In this document: positions 9,272-17,668 of the stretch, piece by piece | How the letters are laid out: the number at the start of each line of letters is the position of its first letter | Numbering within the stretch: the first letter of the stretch is position 1 | Assembly (NCBI GenBank): GCA_022822085.1 | Contig: JAJECK010000085.1 | Coordinates: 1 to 64,000, forward strand | Length of the DNA stretch: 64,000 bases | Source: Candidatus Poribacteria bacterium | Lineage (GTDB): Bacteria > Poribacteria > WGA-4E > WGA-3G | Direction: 5' to 3' | The notes under the pieces: model-generated | The model's input: only the letters and a program-made list of their open reading frames with translations | Database searches by the model: none | Told to the model about the DNA's origin: nothing | Position numbers and translations under genes: made by a program

Positions 9272-11151
9272 AAAACCGAAAACTTTATCTTATACATCTA
9301 ATTACTATTTCTCTTGTATCTGTGTCGCTTTGTCATGCCGTCGAACACACACAGTGGCAATTACCCGAAGATGCTATATATCGGTTTGGAAAAGGAGTTA
9401 TCCGAGATATTGCCTATTTCCCAGATGGTAATCGTATTGCTGTCAGTAGCTCAATAGGAGTCTGGGTATACGATGCACACACAGGTGACGAACTTGCCCT
9501 ACTCACTGAGGGTGTTCATGATTACTCTGCCATTGCATTCAGTCCTAATGGAGAGATACTCGCATGTGCAAGTGAAAACTACATACAATTATGGAAGGTA
9601 GAAGATTACAAATTACAGGATATTTACACTGGACATACTTCTGAAATCAGGTATTTAGTTTATAGTAATAATGGTAATACTCTCATAAGTGGTAGCACTG
9701 ATACAACCATTCGGGTATGGGATACAGCAACGGGTAAAGTATTATCAACTTTGGTAGGTCTCTCAGATAGTACATCTAAAGTAGCGATTTCTGCGGATGG
9801 AACGACAATTGCAAGTTCATCCTTCTCTGATATTGGCAAAATCCGATTGTACAACTTAGAAAGGGGTGAATATGATAAAACCATTACTACGAATAATACT
9901 ATCATATATGAACTTTTATTTTTGCCTGATGGAAGCAGAATTACAGCAGGAGATAGAAACGGTGATATACATATATGGGATATGAATTCAGGTGAATTTC
10001 TTAAGAAACTCTCTGGTAAAATTGGCAATATTACATCATTAGATTCATCAAAAAACGGTTTGTATCTCCTGAGTGGATCTTCTGAGGAAATCATCCAGGT
10101 GTGGGCTGTTGAAATTGAGATGCTTATTAATACTTATAATCAAAACATTGATTCCATTTCTAAAGTTACATTTTCGCCTGATGGGAGAACTTTTTCCAGC
10201 GCAAGCATTAGTGAAGGAACAATCTATTTCTGGGACCTTGAAAATGGAAATCTATTGAATACTATCTCTGGCCATACAAACTATAGCAGATCCGTTGTTT
10301 TTTCTCCAGATGGTCAATTCCTCGCAACCACTGTGATGGCAGATGATACCGTAAACGTTCGCAACGTGGGGACTGGAGAGATACATTTATCACTTAAAGG
10401 ACATACGCAACGTCCATACTCTCTTGCATACTTACAAAATGGAGAAATACTCGCATCAGGAAGTTATAATGGACAAATAATTCTTTGGGATATGAATACC
10501 GGAAATATATTAGATCAAATTAGAGGGCATAGGCAAAATGTCAGTTCATTGTCATTAATTCCTAATGGAAATCACCTTGTAAGTGGTGGATGGGATTCTA
10601 TGATCAATTTTTGGAACTTTACGACGGGTGCAAATTTTCAGCAAATTCCAATAAACCTTAAAGTCAGGGATTTAGCAATTAGTCCGGATGGTAATATACT
10701 CGCAAGTGCTACCGATGAGAAAACTGTGCGATTATGGGATACAAATACTGGTGAGTCAAAAGGATTACTTGAAGGACATAGAGAATCCGCAGAATGTGTT
10801 ACATTTTCACCCATCGGAGACCTAATTGCTACGGGAAGCAATGACAACACGATCAAAATTTGGGATCTAAATTCTGGAGAACTGATCAACACTTTTTCTG
10901 AACCAACTAACAAGAATACCGATGGTGTCGCGTTTAGTCCAGATGGGCATTTAATCGCAAGCAGTAGTCTAAAGGTAATTCGGATTTGGGATGTAATGAC
11001 CGGTAAAATCCAAAAAACACTGACGGGACATACAACTTGGGTACGTTGTGTTCAGTTTAGCCCTGACGGTCGTATGCTTGCAAGTTCCTCCTCAGATGGC
11101 ACTGTTCTCCTATGGGATGTCTCTGATATACCAAACGTCAATAATAGGTGA
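9268..11151 (+). CDS. Secreted WD40-repeat beta-propeller protein, paralog
   Basis: The ATG at 9268 overlaps the preceding stop (ATGA) and yields a signal peptide 'MKNRKLYLIHLITISLVSVSLCHAV'; the ORF-track start at 9121 lies inside the upstream gene. The 627 residues begin with 'TQWQLPEDAIYRFGKG', parallel to 'IRWQLPQGAIARLGKG' in the upstream gene. About 14 WD40 units follow, several of them degenerate (for example around 'TINTYNQNIDSISKVTF'-like blades), so this copy is more divergent. The pair probably arose by tandem duplication. It is expected to be exported; function is unknown beyond protein or ligand binding. Confidence 0.9.
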   Translation: MKNRKLYLIHLITISLVSVSLCHAVEHTQWQLPEDAIYRFGKGVIRDIAYFPDGNRIAVSSSIGVWVYDAHTGDELALLTEGVHDYSAIAFSPNGEILACASENYIQLWKVEDYKLQDIYTGHTSEIRYLVYSNNGNTLISGSTDTTIRVWDTATGKVLSTLVGLSDSTSKVAISADGTTIASSSFSDIGKIRLYNLERGEYDKTITTNNTIIYELLFLPDGSRITAGDRNGDIHIWDMNSGEFLKKLSGKIGNITSLDSSKNGLYLLSGSSEEIIQVWAVEIEMLINTYNQNIDSISKVTFSPDGRTFSSASISEGTIYFWDLENGNLLNTISGHTNYSRSVVFSPDGQFLATTVMADDTVNVRNVGTGEIHLSLKGHTQRPYSLAYLQNGEILASGSYNGQIILWDMNTGNILDQIRGHRQNVSSLSLIPNGNHLVSGGWDSMINFWNFTTGANFQQIPINLKVRDLAISPDGNILASATDEKTVRLWDTNTGESKGLLEGHRESAECVTFSPIGDLIATGSNDNTIKIWDLNSGELINTFSEPTNKNTDGVAFSPDGHLIASSSLKVIRIWDVMTGKIQKTLTGHTTWVRCVQFSPDGRMLASSSSDGTVLLWDVSDIPNVNNR

Positions 11152-11192
11152 ATTTGTTTTTTATTGATATAAAAACTTATTGAATAATATCA

Positions 11193-12236
11193 ATGCATAT
11201 TAACGATTTAGACACACCTGTTCTGATTGCTGATTTAGATGTGCTTGAAAGTAATATCAGCGGAATGGCATCTGTATGCAGTAACCTTGACATTCCACTA
11301 CGCGTACACACTAAAACACATAAGGTCGCAGAAATTGCCAAAAAACAACTTAACGCAGGTTCTCAAGGTATAACTTGTCAAAAATTAGGTGAAGCAGAGG
11401 TGATGGTAAATGCAGGAATTGATGATATATTAATTCCGTACAACATAGTTGGAAAACTGAAGTTGACACGGTTGACATCTCTGGTAAAACGCGCAAAAAT
11501 CACTGTCGCTCTTGATTCAGAAGACACAGCAAAAGGAATTTCTCAGCAAGCAACTTTAGATGATTGTAAAGTTCCTGTTGTTATTGAGATGGATACTGGT
11601 GGCGGAAGGTGTGGAGTTGACTCTCCAGAAAAAACGCACTTTCTTGCAAAAGAAGTCGTTAAAATGCCGGGTCTCGATTTTCAAGGTGTCCTGACTTATC
11701 CAAGTAATATTAACGCCAAACAATTCATCACAGAAACAAAGGACTTATTGATTAACGATGGTATTCCCGTGAATATAATCAGTGGTGGCGGAACAGGTGC
11801 TGAAGCAGCATCAAAAGAAATCGGATGCACAGAAACACGCAGCGGTTCTTATCTCTACGAAGGCATGACACGAATCGGAAATTCTGATATGCTATCTCCA
11901 GACAGATGCGTCCTTCGCGTTTTGGTAACCGTTGTAAGCACACCATCACCAGATCGAATCATCATTGATGGAGGACAAAAAACATTTACCAGCTATCCAC
12001 CTTCTCCTTACGGACATATCGTGGAATTTCCTGAGGCAAAGATTTACGGTATGTCTGTGGAACATGGGCATGTAGATGTTAGTAGGTGTTCTCAAAAGAT
12101 CAGAGTTGGAGATAGATTATCTGTTATTCCGCTACATCAAGGGATGACAAGCAATCTTCACGACGAATTGGTAGCGGTGCGGTATGATAAAGTTGAAACA
12201 ATTTGGAATATAATAGGCAGAGGAAAGGTAAAATAA
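11193..12236 (+). CDS. D-threonine aldolase / D-serine dehydratase-like PLP enzyme
   Basis: Alanine-racemase-fold (fold type III) enzyme: 'LDTPVLIADLDVLESNI' at the start, then 'RVHTKTHK' carrying the likely PLP lysine, 'EMDTGGGRCGVDS', and the phosphate-binding 'SGGGTG'. The C-terminal D-serine-dehydratase-like domain includes 'MSVEHGHV' and 'PLHQGMTSNLHDE'. Family members usually have a metal-binding His-x-Cys here; this copy has His-Gln-Gly, so metal use may differ. It probably acts on a D-beta-hydroxy amino acid in the cytoplasm. It overlaps the following PhyH gene by one base (TAATG) and likely forms an operon with it and the amidohydrolase. Confidence 0.8.
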   Translation: MHINDLDTPVLIADLDVLESNISGMASVCSNLDIPLRVHTKTHKVAEIAKKQLNAGSQGITCQKLGEAEVMVNAGIDDILIPYNIVGKLKLTRLTSLVKRAKITVALDSEDTAKGISQQATLDDCKVPVVIEMDTGGGRCGVDSPEKTHFLAKEVVKMPGLDFQGVLTYPSNINAKQFITETKDLLINDGIPVNIISGGGTGAEAASKEIGCTETRSGSYLYEGMTRIGNSDMLSPDRCVLRVLVTVVSTPSPDRIIIDGGQKTFTSYPPSPYGHIVEFPEAKIYGMSVEHGHVDVSRCSQKIRVGDRLSVIPLHQGMTSNLHDELVAVRYDKVETIWNIIGRGKVK

Positions 12237-12952
12237 TGATACGACCAACACCAGCGCAGAAAGAACAGTGGGAACAACAAGGGTATCTTGTTTTTGAAAA
12301 CGCTATTCAAGGTGAACAACTGACAAGATTACAATCTGCTTTTGATTATTGGGCATCGGAATGTAAGGATGAATGGTTGGATAGAGTCGAAGCAGGTGAT
12401 GCTGCAGCTACATTTTATGATATTCCGAATCCCCTTGAGAAAGATTCAATTTTCATTGACATAATTGACCACCCAAGTTATTACGGTGCGTTAATGGAGT
12501 TTACAGACGATAATCTGATCTTGCTGGGTCCGCAAGTCCGAACAGTCGCTCCTTGGCCTGTAAGTTACACAGGATGGCACCCGGATGTAGGACAAAGCAA
12601 TCCACTCCACATCAAAGTGCAAATATATGTCAATGATGTACCTAAGGGGTGTGGAGAATTTGGCTTTGTTCCGGGTAGCCATAAACCTAATTCTGGACCT
12701 TACAAACGTCCATTGTTACAAGAGAGTATGCCAGGACATAAATCTTTCCCCGGTAAAGCAGGCACTGCCATTATGTTCAATTCGTGTGGTTGGCATACAT
12801 CTATGGATAATAATTCAGATATTCCACGAAAATCAATTATTTTAATTTATGAGAAACGCACTCCTGGACGTATTGGTCCTGAGCAGTTCGCAGCAATCGC
12901 CAAACATTGTACTACACCTGAAAGACGAAAACTGTTTAGTTTAGCAGATTAA
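12236..12952 (+). CDS. Phytanoyl-CoA dioxygenase (PhyH) family protein
   Basis: The start at 12236 (not 12203) follows 'agaggaaagg' and overlaps the upstream stop as TAATG. The 238-aa Fe(II)/2-oxoglutarate oxygenase has the metal triad H115-x-D117 ('GWHPD') and H187 ('CGWHTSMD'), with R198 as likely 2-oxoglutarate ligand. The fold marker 'GCGEFGFVPGSHK' is present. It is probably a cytoplasmic hydroxylase of a small molecule. Its partners (PLP enzyme and amidohydrolase) suggest a degradation pathway, but the substrate cannot be read from sequence. Confidence 0.85.
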   Translation: MIRPTPAQKEQWEQQGYLVFENAIQGEQLTRLQSAFDYWASECKDEWLDRVEAGDAAATFYDIPNPLEKDSIFIDIIDHPSYYGALMEFTDDNLILLGPQVRTVAPWPVSYTGWHPDVGQSNPLHIKVQIYVNDVPKGCGEFGFVPGSHKPNSGPYKRPLLQESMPGHKSFPGKAGTAIMFNSCGWHTSMDNNSDIPRKSIILIYEKRTPGRIGPEQFAAIAKHCTTPERRKLFSLAD

Positions 12953-12970
12953 ACATAAGGACATAACAGT

Positions 12971-13870
12971 ATGCCGAGAATAGATGCACATCTCCATGTA
13001 TTTACAAAACTCTCATCCGAGTTTCCACGTGAAGTCACACCGATTTGTCCTGCTGATCGCGAAGAATCCGCTGAAAAACTGTTAACCGAAATGGATCAGC
13101 ACAACATAGACCAAGCAGTTCTTGTGCAAATTGGTGGGACAAGCATAGAACACCACAGCTATCTACTTCACTGTCTCAGAAGTTATCCTGATAGGTTTCT
13201 TGGGATAGGATTGGTTCCACTTGATCATCCAAATCCATCAGAACACATGGCAGAGTTGACTGATGGAACGGGAATAGTCGGATTCCGACTCTTTGATCTG
13301 GGAGGACCGCGAGATATTTTTGCTACGAAAGATGTGCGTGAATTCAAGACATATCCTATTTGGGAGTCCGCTGCTGAAAAGGATTACGTGATGTGGTTAT
13401 ACCCACGTTCTATAGATGCACACCTTCTGCCATTTCTTATACAAACCTTTCCACAAGTTCGTGTTGTTCTCAATCATCTCGGTATGACACCTGGGAAGGG
13501 AAAATTCAGTTTGGACGAACACGGTAGACCACAAATCCAAGTTTCTGGCTATAACCTAAATATGCATACAACATATCGCTTATCTCGGTATGAAAACGTC
13601 ACTGTGCATCTGTCTGGTCAATACGCATTCAGCAGGGAACCGTACCCGTATCAGAATTTATCAGGATGGCATCACAATTTGCTTAATGACTTCGGTTCAA
13701 AGCGATTGATGTGGGCAACTGATTTTCCGTGGATTTTAGAAGAGCCTGGATACGGTGAACTCACGACTGTGATTGAGAAATTAATGCCGAATTTGTCAGA
13801 ATCAGAGTTAGCAGATATTATGGGTGGAAATGCAAAAAGATTCCTGCGGTTTCCCGATAGACAATCCTGA
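12971..13870 (+). CDS. Amidohydrolase-2 family metal-dependent hydrolase
   Basis: The 299-aa TIM-barrel protein begins 'MPRIDAHLHVF', with metal ligands H7 and H9. Further ligand candidates are the His in 'VVLNHLGMTPG' and the Asp in 'LMWATDFPWI'. The C-terminal 'ELADIMGGNAKRFLRF' is typical of amidohydrolase-2 (gamma-resorcylate decarboxylase/lactonase-like) proteins. It lies 18 bp after the PhyH gene with 'aagg' before the ATG, so it is the third gene of that operon. Hydrolase of a lactone or acid is the likely role; exact chemistry is open. Confidence 0.85.
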   Translation: MPRIDAHLHVFTKLSSEFPREVTPICPADREESAEKLLTEMDQHNIDQAVLVQIGGTSIEHHSYLLHCLRSYPDRFLGIGLVPLDHPNPSEHMAELTDGTGIVGFRLFDLGGPRDIFATKDVREFKTYPIWESAAEKDYVMWLYPRSIDAHLLPFLIQTFPQVRVVLNHLGMTPGKGKFSLDEHGRPQIQVSGYNLNMHTTYRLSRYENVTVHLSGQYAFSREPYPYQNLSGWHHNLLNDFGSKRLMWATDFPWILEEPGYGELTTVIEKLMPNLSESELADIMGGNAKRFLRFPDRQS

Positions 13871-13894
13871 GATTGACATAACATGAGCTAAACG

Positions 13895-15565
13895 CTATTC
13901 TGGTTGCAACCGAGTTAACAGGTAATATAACAACACAATTACACCTAAACCAATAAGAATTCCAATATAGGATGGCAAACCTAATGCAGCGGGAAGGTAA
14001 CCACAAATTAATGCAATTACAGCCACAGTAAGTGCGTAAGGCATCTGTGTTCTCACATGATGCATCGGATCGCAACTACTCACGATTGCACTAAGGATAG
14101 TCGTATCGGAAATAGGTGAACAGTGATCTCCAAAGATCGCGCCATCCAACACCGCACCTAAACAGATGATAGTAGTAATACCGTAGGTGCTTCCATCAAG
14201 AACGTAAGCAACAGGAATTGCTGTCGGAATAAGAATTGCCATCGTTCCCCAACTTGTACCGGTAGCAAAAGATGTAAGAGATGCGACTATAAATACAAGG
14301 GCAGGAAACCAGAGCGGTGAAACCACATCACTCAGTAGGGATGCGATATAGGGACCTGTCATTAGTTTATCGCAACTTGCTTTAATACCCCACGCACATA
14401 ATATAATCGCTATCGGTAGCAGTGCTCCAGAAAGTCCTTCTATGGTGGTATTACCAATTTCTGAAAATGACATCTTTGAAAATATACGTGCACAAATAAT
14501 TGCAGCAACAAACGAAATTATCGCTGCTGAAGCAAGTATCTTTACATTGTTTGCATTTGAAAGAGCATCTCTCCAAGCAATCAGTGAAAAAAATGATCCG
14601 CTCCCCTTGCCATCTATCCATAAACCTCCCAGTATCCAGCCAAATAGTAAGATTAAGGGAATAAACGCAGACAATATCTGCATGTTGAGTTTTTCAAAAT
14701 CACTGTGAACTTTGATGCCTCCCATTACTTTGGCATCGGGTTCGGACACATTTCCTGTTTCCCGTGCACGAGTTTGAGCACGTCGCATCATACCGTAATC
14801 TCGTCCACTGATTGCATTTATTATTACAAAAAGGATCGTCAGGATACAATAAAACCTGAACGGTAGTGCATCAAAGAACATAGAATAGCCATCACTATCT
14901 AAACCGATAGTTTCTGCAACACTATTGAACAAACCCACTTCATAGCCGATCCAGGTGCTAACGAAAGCCAGCCCTGCAATCGGCGCACTAGTTGAATCAA
15001 CGATATATGCCAATTTTTCACGGCTTACTTTATACTTGTCAGTGATAGGACGCATTGTTGGTCCAACAAGCATAGCATTGCTATAATCGCCTATAAAGAT
15101 GACAGTTCCCATAATCGCAGTTATCAATTGTGTAGTTCGGGGCCCCTTTGCCAGATAAGATAAAAGTGATATTGCACTCCCAATTCCACCTGACGCTATC
15201 ACTACTGAAATCATTGACATCATGAATAGGACAAAAAGGATTACCCAGAAGTTGAAAAGATCAATACCGTCATTACCTACTGTAACTGCACGTACAAACC
15301 ATACAACTTCTGAAAAAAATGATTGAAACGATATTTGTTGCTGTCCCCATGCAAGCAGAAGTCCAGTTCCAACTGCTACACCAAGACTCAAAAACAAACG
15401 TGTTGTAATTACAGCTAATGTGATAGCAATAAGTGGTGGGAAAACGCTGTACCACCACACAGTGTCACTATCATCTGTCAGAACATTAGGAAATTGCCAC
15501 ATCAATGCAACACAAATAATTATAAATATCGGAACACAAATTAGCGATTTTTGCTTGTAGTTCAA
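13895..15565 (-). CDS. nhaC: Na+/H+ antiporter, NhaC family
   Basis: Integral membrane protein with about 12 hydrophobic segments. NhaC-like features include 'ISVVIASGGIGSAISLL', 'GDYSNAMLVGPTMRPITD', 'TSWGTMAILIPTAIPVAY' and 'GAIFGDHCSPISDTTILS'. It exchanges Na+ for H+ (or an organic solute such as malate/lactate) across the inner membrane. A TTG at 15565 preceded by 'GGAGG' is preferred over the ATG at 15601, which has no ribosome site; the encoded N-terminus then starts 'NYKQKSLICVP' and has 556 aa. It is convergent with the amidohydrolase, 24 bp apart. Confidence 0.87.
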   Translation of the reverse strand: MNYKQKSLICVPIFIIICVALMWQFPNVLTDDSDTVWWYSVFPPLIAITLAVITTRLFLSLGVAVGTGLLLAWGQQQISFQSFFSEVVWFVRAVTVGNDGIDLFNFWVILFVLFMMSMISVVIASGGIGSAISLLSYLAKGPRTTQLITAIMGTVIFIGDYSNAMLVGPTMRPITDKYKVSREKLAYIVDSTSAPIAGLAFVSTWIGYEVGLFNSVAETIGLDSDGYSMFFDALPFRFYCILTILFVIINAISGRDYGMMRRAQTRARETGNVSEPDAKVMGGIKVHSDFEKLNMQILSAFIPLILLFGWILGGLWIDGKGSGSFFSLIAWRDALSNANNVKILASAAIISFVAAIICARIFSKMSFSEIGNTTIEGLSGALLPIAIILCAWGIKASCDKLMTGPYIASLLSDVVSPLWFPALVFIVASLTSFATGTSWGTMAILIPTAIPVAYVLDGSTYGITTIICLGAVLDGAIFGDHCSPISDTTILSAIVSSCDPMHHVRTQMPYALTVAVIALICGYLPAALGLPSYIGILIGLGVIVLLYYLLTRLQPE

Positions 15566-15853
15566 AACTTCCTCCAAAAGATTGCTCTGATAACATAACA
15601 TATAAACAGAAAATAATCAATATTCATACCATTTTGCGCACACACTACTGTATAAACTGGAAGTTTGTGGGACATCACAGTCCGGCGGTTTAGGTTTAAC
15701 GAACCAAAAGTGGCATATATTTTGGGGTTTTACTAAAACATTCCGTCCGGACGGGACTAAAGACACGGACATGATGCTGCTACAAAACAAACACAATAAA
15801 AAACTGTTTGAAAATATTGAAAACTAAATAACCTTGGCCATAGCCAAATTTCA
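15566..15853. other. Intergenic region, no gene seen
   Basis: About 290 bp between the antiporter and the promoter of the small membrane protein. It contains one copy of the 'CGTCCGGACGGGACTAAAGA' repeat; otherwise no coding or RNA gene is recognised. Confidence 0.5.
15744..15771. repeat. CGTCCGGACGGGACTAAAGA repeat, copy 1
   Basis: 'CGTCCGGACGGGACTAAAGACACGGACA' recurs almost identically at 60255-60281 and in diverged form at 31752-31772, always between genes. The core TCCGGA is palindromic, as in REP-like elements. Confidence 0.6.
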
Positions 15854-15882
15854 TTGAATCTTCTGAATAATAAAAGTATAAT
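15854..15882 (+). promoter_or_regulatory. Sigma70-like promoter
   Basis: TTGAAT (15854-15859), a 17-bp spacer and a perfect TATAAT (15877-15882), 31 bp upstream of the small membrane protein gene. Confidence 0.65.
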
Positions 15883-15913
15883 ATAGATTATCCTATCAAA
15901 GAAGGACAATCTC

Positions 15914-16249
15914 ATGAACACAGAACAACACGATGCAGTATTCGCAGCGGAACAGGATGCAAATACAGATTTGAACAAATTGGTTTGGTTATGTGCCGGA
16001 TTTTTTGGTAATATCATAGGCGTTCTGGTCGCGTACATATATCAACCTGCTCCACCACTGACGAGGTTGTATGAAAAATCAGAGGAGTATAAATTGTTTT
16101 ATAACGACACCTACAAGGCAAAGTTGCGAAGTGGACAGTTGACTTATGCACTAATTGGTATTGCAATACTTGTTGGAGTTTATGCTCTTTTCATTGGTGC
16201 AATTATAATCATGCAAATCTCATTGTTTAATATACATAAATATATTTAA
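15914..16249 (+). CDS. Small two-TM membrane protein, unknown
   Basis: 111 residues with two predicted membrane spans ('LVWLCAGFFGNIIGVLVAYIY' ~21-42 and 'LIGIAILVGVYALFIGAIIIM' ~76-97), flanking a charged loop rich in Lys, Glu and Tyr. A ribosome site 'aaggac' and a good upstream promoter support translation. I do not recognise the family. It resembles small DUF4870/SHOCT-neighbour membrane proteins only in layout. It precedes the LolA-like gene by 39 bp and may be co-transcribed with the envelope block. Confidence 0.7.
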   Translation: MNTEQHDAVFAAEQDANTDLNKLVWLCAGFFGNIIGVLVAYIYQPAPPLTRLYEKSEEYKLFYNDTYKAKLRSGQLTYALIGIAILVGVYALFIGAIIIMQISLFNIHKYI

Positions 16250-16288
16250 TAGACTATATTAATTTCTTTTCATTATGGTAATCAAAGT

Positions 16289-17083
16289 ATGCAAAAAACA
16301 ACAAACATATCAATAGTAGTGGTACAAGTTATAACTATTAGTTTTCTGTTGATCTTTTCTATGACTGTTTCGAAAGTTCCTGCATCCCAAGCATCAGATA
16401 CTGAAGTTGAAGAGATTATTAACCATATAGATCAACTCTATCGCAGCAAGACAAGTCATGCAGAAATTGCGATGCAGATTATGACACCGAACTGGGAACG
16501 GACATTATCTATGACAGTTTGGACAAAGGGAACGGACAAAACATTTATACGGATTAACTCACCGAAAAAAGAGAAGGATATCACAACACTTAGAATTGGT
16601 AAAGAGATGTGGAACTATCTACCGAAGGTTAACAAAACATTCAAGATTTCACCGTCAATGATGATGGGTTCGTGGATGGGTTCTGATTTCACCAACGATG
16701 ACCTGGTACGTGAATCCTCATTGATAGATGATTATTCATACCAGTTGATAATACCCGATGATGCTTCACCTGATTTAATCTATATTGAGTTAATTCCCAA
16801 GGAAGACTCTGCAATTGTTTGGGGTAAAGTTGTTTCTGCAGTCCGGTCATCAGATTACTTACCTGTTTGGCAGCATTTTTATGATGAAAAAGAGAAATTA
16901 ATGCGCGTATTAAATTACAAAGATATAAAATCTTTTGGTGCAAAAACTATACCCACTGTAATGGAAATGATCCCGATGAACAAGGAAGGGCACAAAACTG
17001 TTGTTCAGTTTTTGAAGGCAGAATTCGACTCTAAAATTGATGATAAGATCTTCACGCGTAGAAATCTTCAGAAAAGGAAATAA
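16289..17083 (+). CDS. LolA-like outer membrane lipoprotein-sorting protein
   Basis: 264 residues with an N-terminal signal segment ('VVVQVITISFLLIFSMTVSKVPASQA') and a LolA/LolB-like half-barrel region: 'MQIMTPNWERTLSMTVWTKG', 'TFIRINSPKKEKDITTLRIG' and 'MWNYLPKVNKTFKI', a pattern typical of the sorting-protein family often found beside MacB/FtsX permeases. It is likely periplasmic and may carry lipids or lipoproteins. The next gene starts 7 bp downstream, and two FtsX permeases plus a LolD-type ATPase follow in the same direction, which supports a trafficking role. Confidence 0.82.
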   Translation: MQKTTNISIVVVQVITISFLLIFSMTVSKVPASQASDTEVEEIINHIDQLYRSKTSHAEIAMQIMTPNWERTLSMTVWTKGTDKTFIRINSPKKEKDITTLRIGKEMWNYLPKVNKTFKISPSMMMGSWMGSDFTNDDLVRESSLIDDYSYQLIIPDDASPDLIYIELIPKEDSAIVWGKVVSAVRSSDYLPVWQHFYDEKEKLMRVLNYKDIKSFGAKTIPTVMEMIPMNKEGHKTVVQFLKAEFDSKIDDKIFTRRNLQKRK

Positions 17084-17089
17084 GCACGG

Positions 17090-17668
17090 TTGGCTATAAT
17101 TTGTAAGATACAAAAAAATAATTGTGGTATTCCGCAAAATATTAGATTTTGTTTGACAATATGTCTCATCTTAATGATATGCATATTGCTTAATTGTTCA
17201 GTGCAGGCTCAATCAACAGAACTTACAAAAAACTTTGGTATTGGTTCACAAGGTGCGACACCTGCATTCGGTGGAATCAGTTTCAAATATAACGGACTTG
17301 CACCCGTTTATCTGCAGGCTGTTGGTCGTTTCATCCTCATTGATGCGTATTCAGATCACATGTTAGGTGCTGGTGTGTCGTATGCTATCTATGAACATGC
17401 TGGTAAGTGGAACCAAGCACGCCTTTATTTTAGTTTAGAAGGGGGTTGGCGTTATCATAAAAGAATAGATGACAATAACGATCTTATTGAAACAACTACA
17501 CTCGCAGCGGGAATCTCATTCGGTGGAGAACTTGTTTTTTCACTTGGAGGTATTCCACTCGGACTGAATCTTGGAATCGGGCAAGGTTTTGGAAGGGAAT
17601 ATAATGGGTCTGCCTCTAAAGGTGTTGCTGGGGTTTATGTAGGAGCAGGAATACATGCATATTTTTAG
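17090..17668 (+). CDS. Outer membrane beta-barrel-like protein
   Basis: The start is a TTG with 'aaaaggaaa' upstream. A hydrophobic export signal ('ICLILMICILLNCSVQAQS') is followed by ~150 residues of alternating small and aromatic residues with Gly-rich turns. The C-terminus is '..VYVGAGIHAYF', ending in Phe, as outer membrane barrels do. It is probably an 8-strand barrel; the family is not recognised. It overlaps the next gene by 14 bp, which shows tight co-expression with the FG-GAP lipoprotein. Confidence 0.65.
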   Translation: MAIICKIQKNNCGIPQNIRFCLTICLILMICILLNCSVQAQSTELTKNFGIGSQGATPAFGGISFKYNGLAPVYLQAVGRFILIDAYSDHMLGAGVSYAIYEHAGKWNQARLYFSLEGGWRYHKRIDDNNDLIETTTLAAGISFGGELVFSLGGIPLGLNLGIGQGFGREYNGSASKGVAGVYVGAGIHAYF

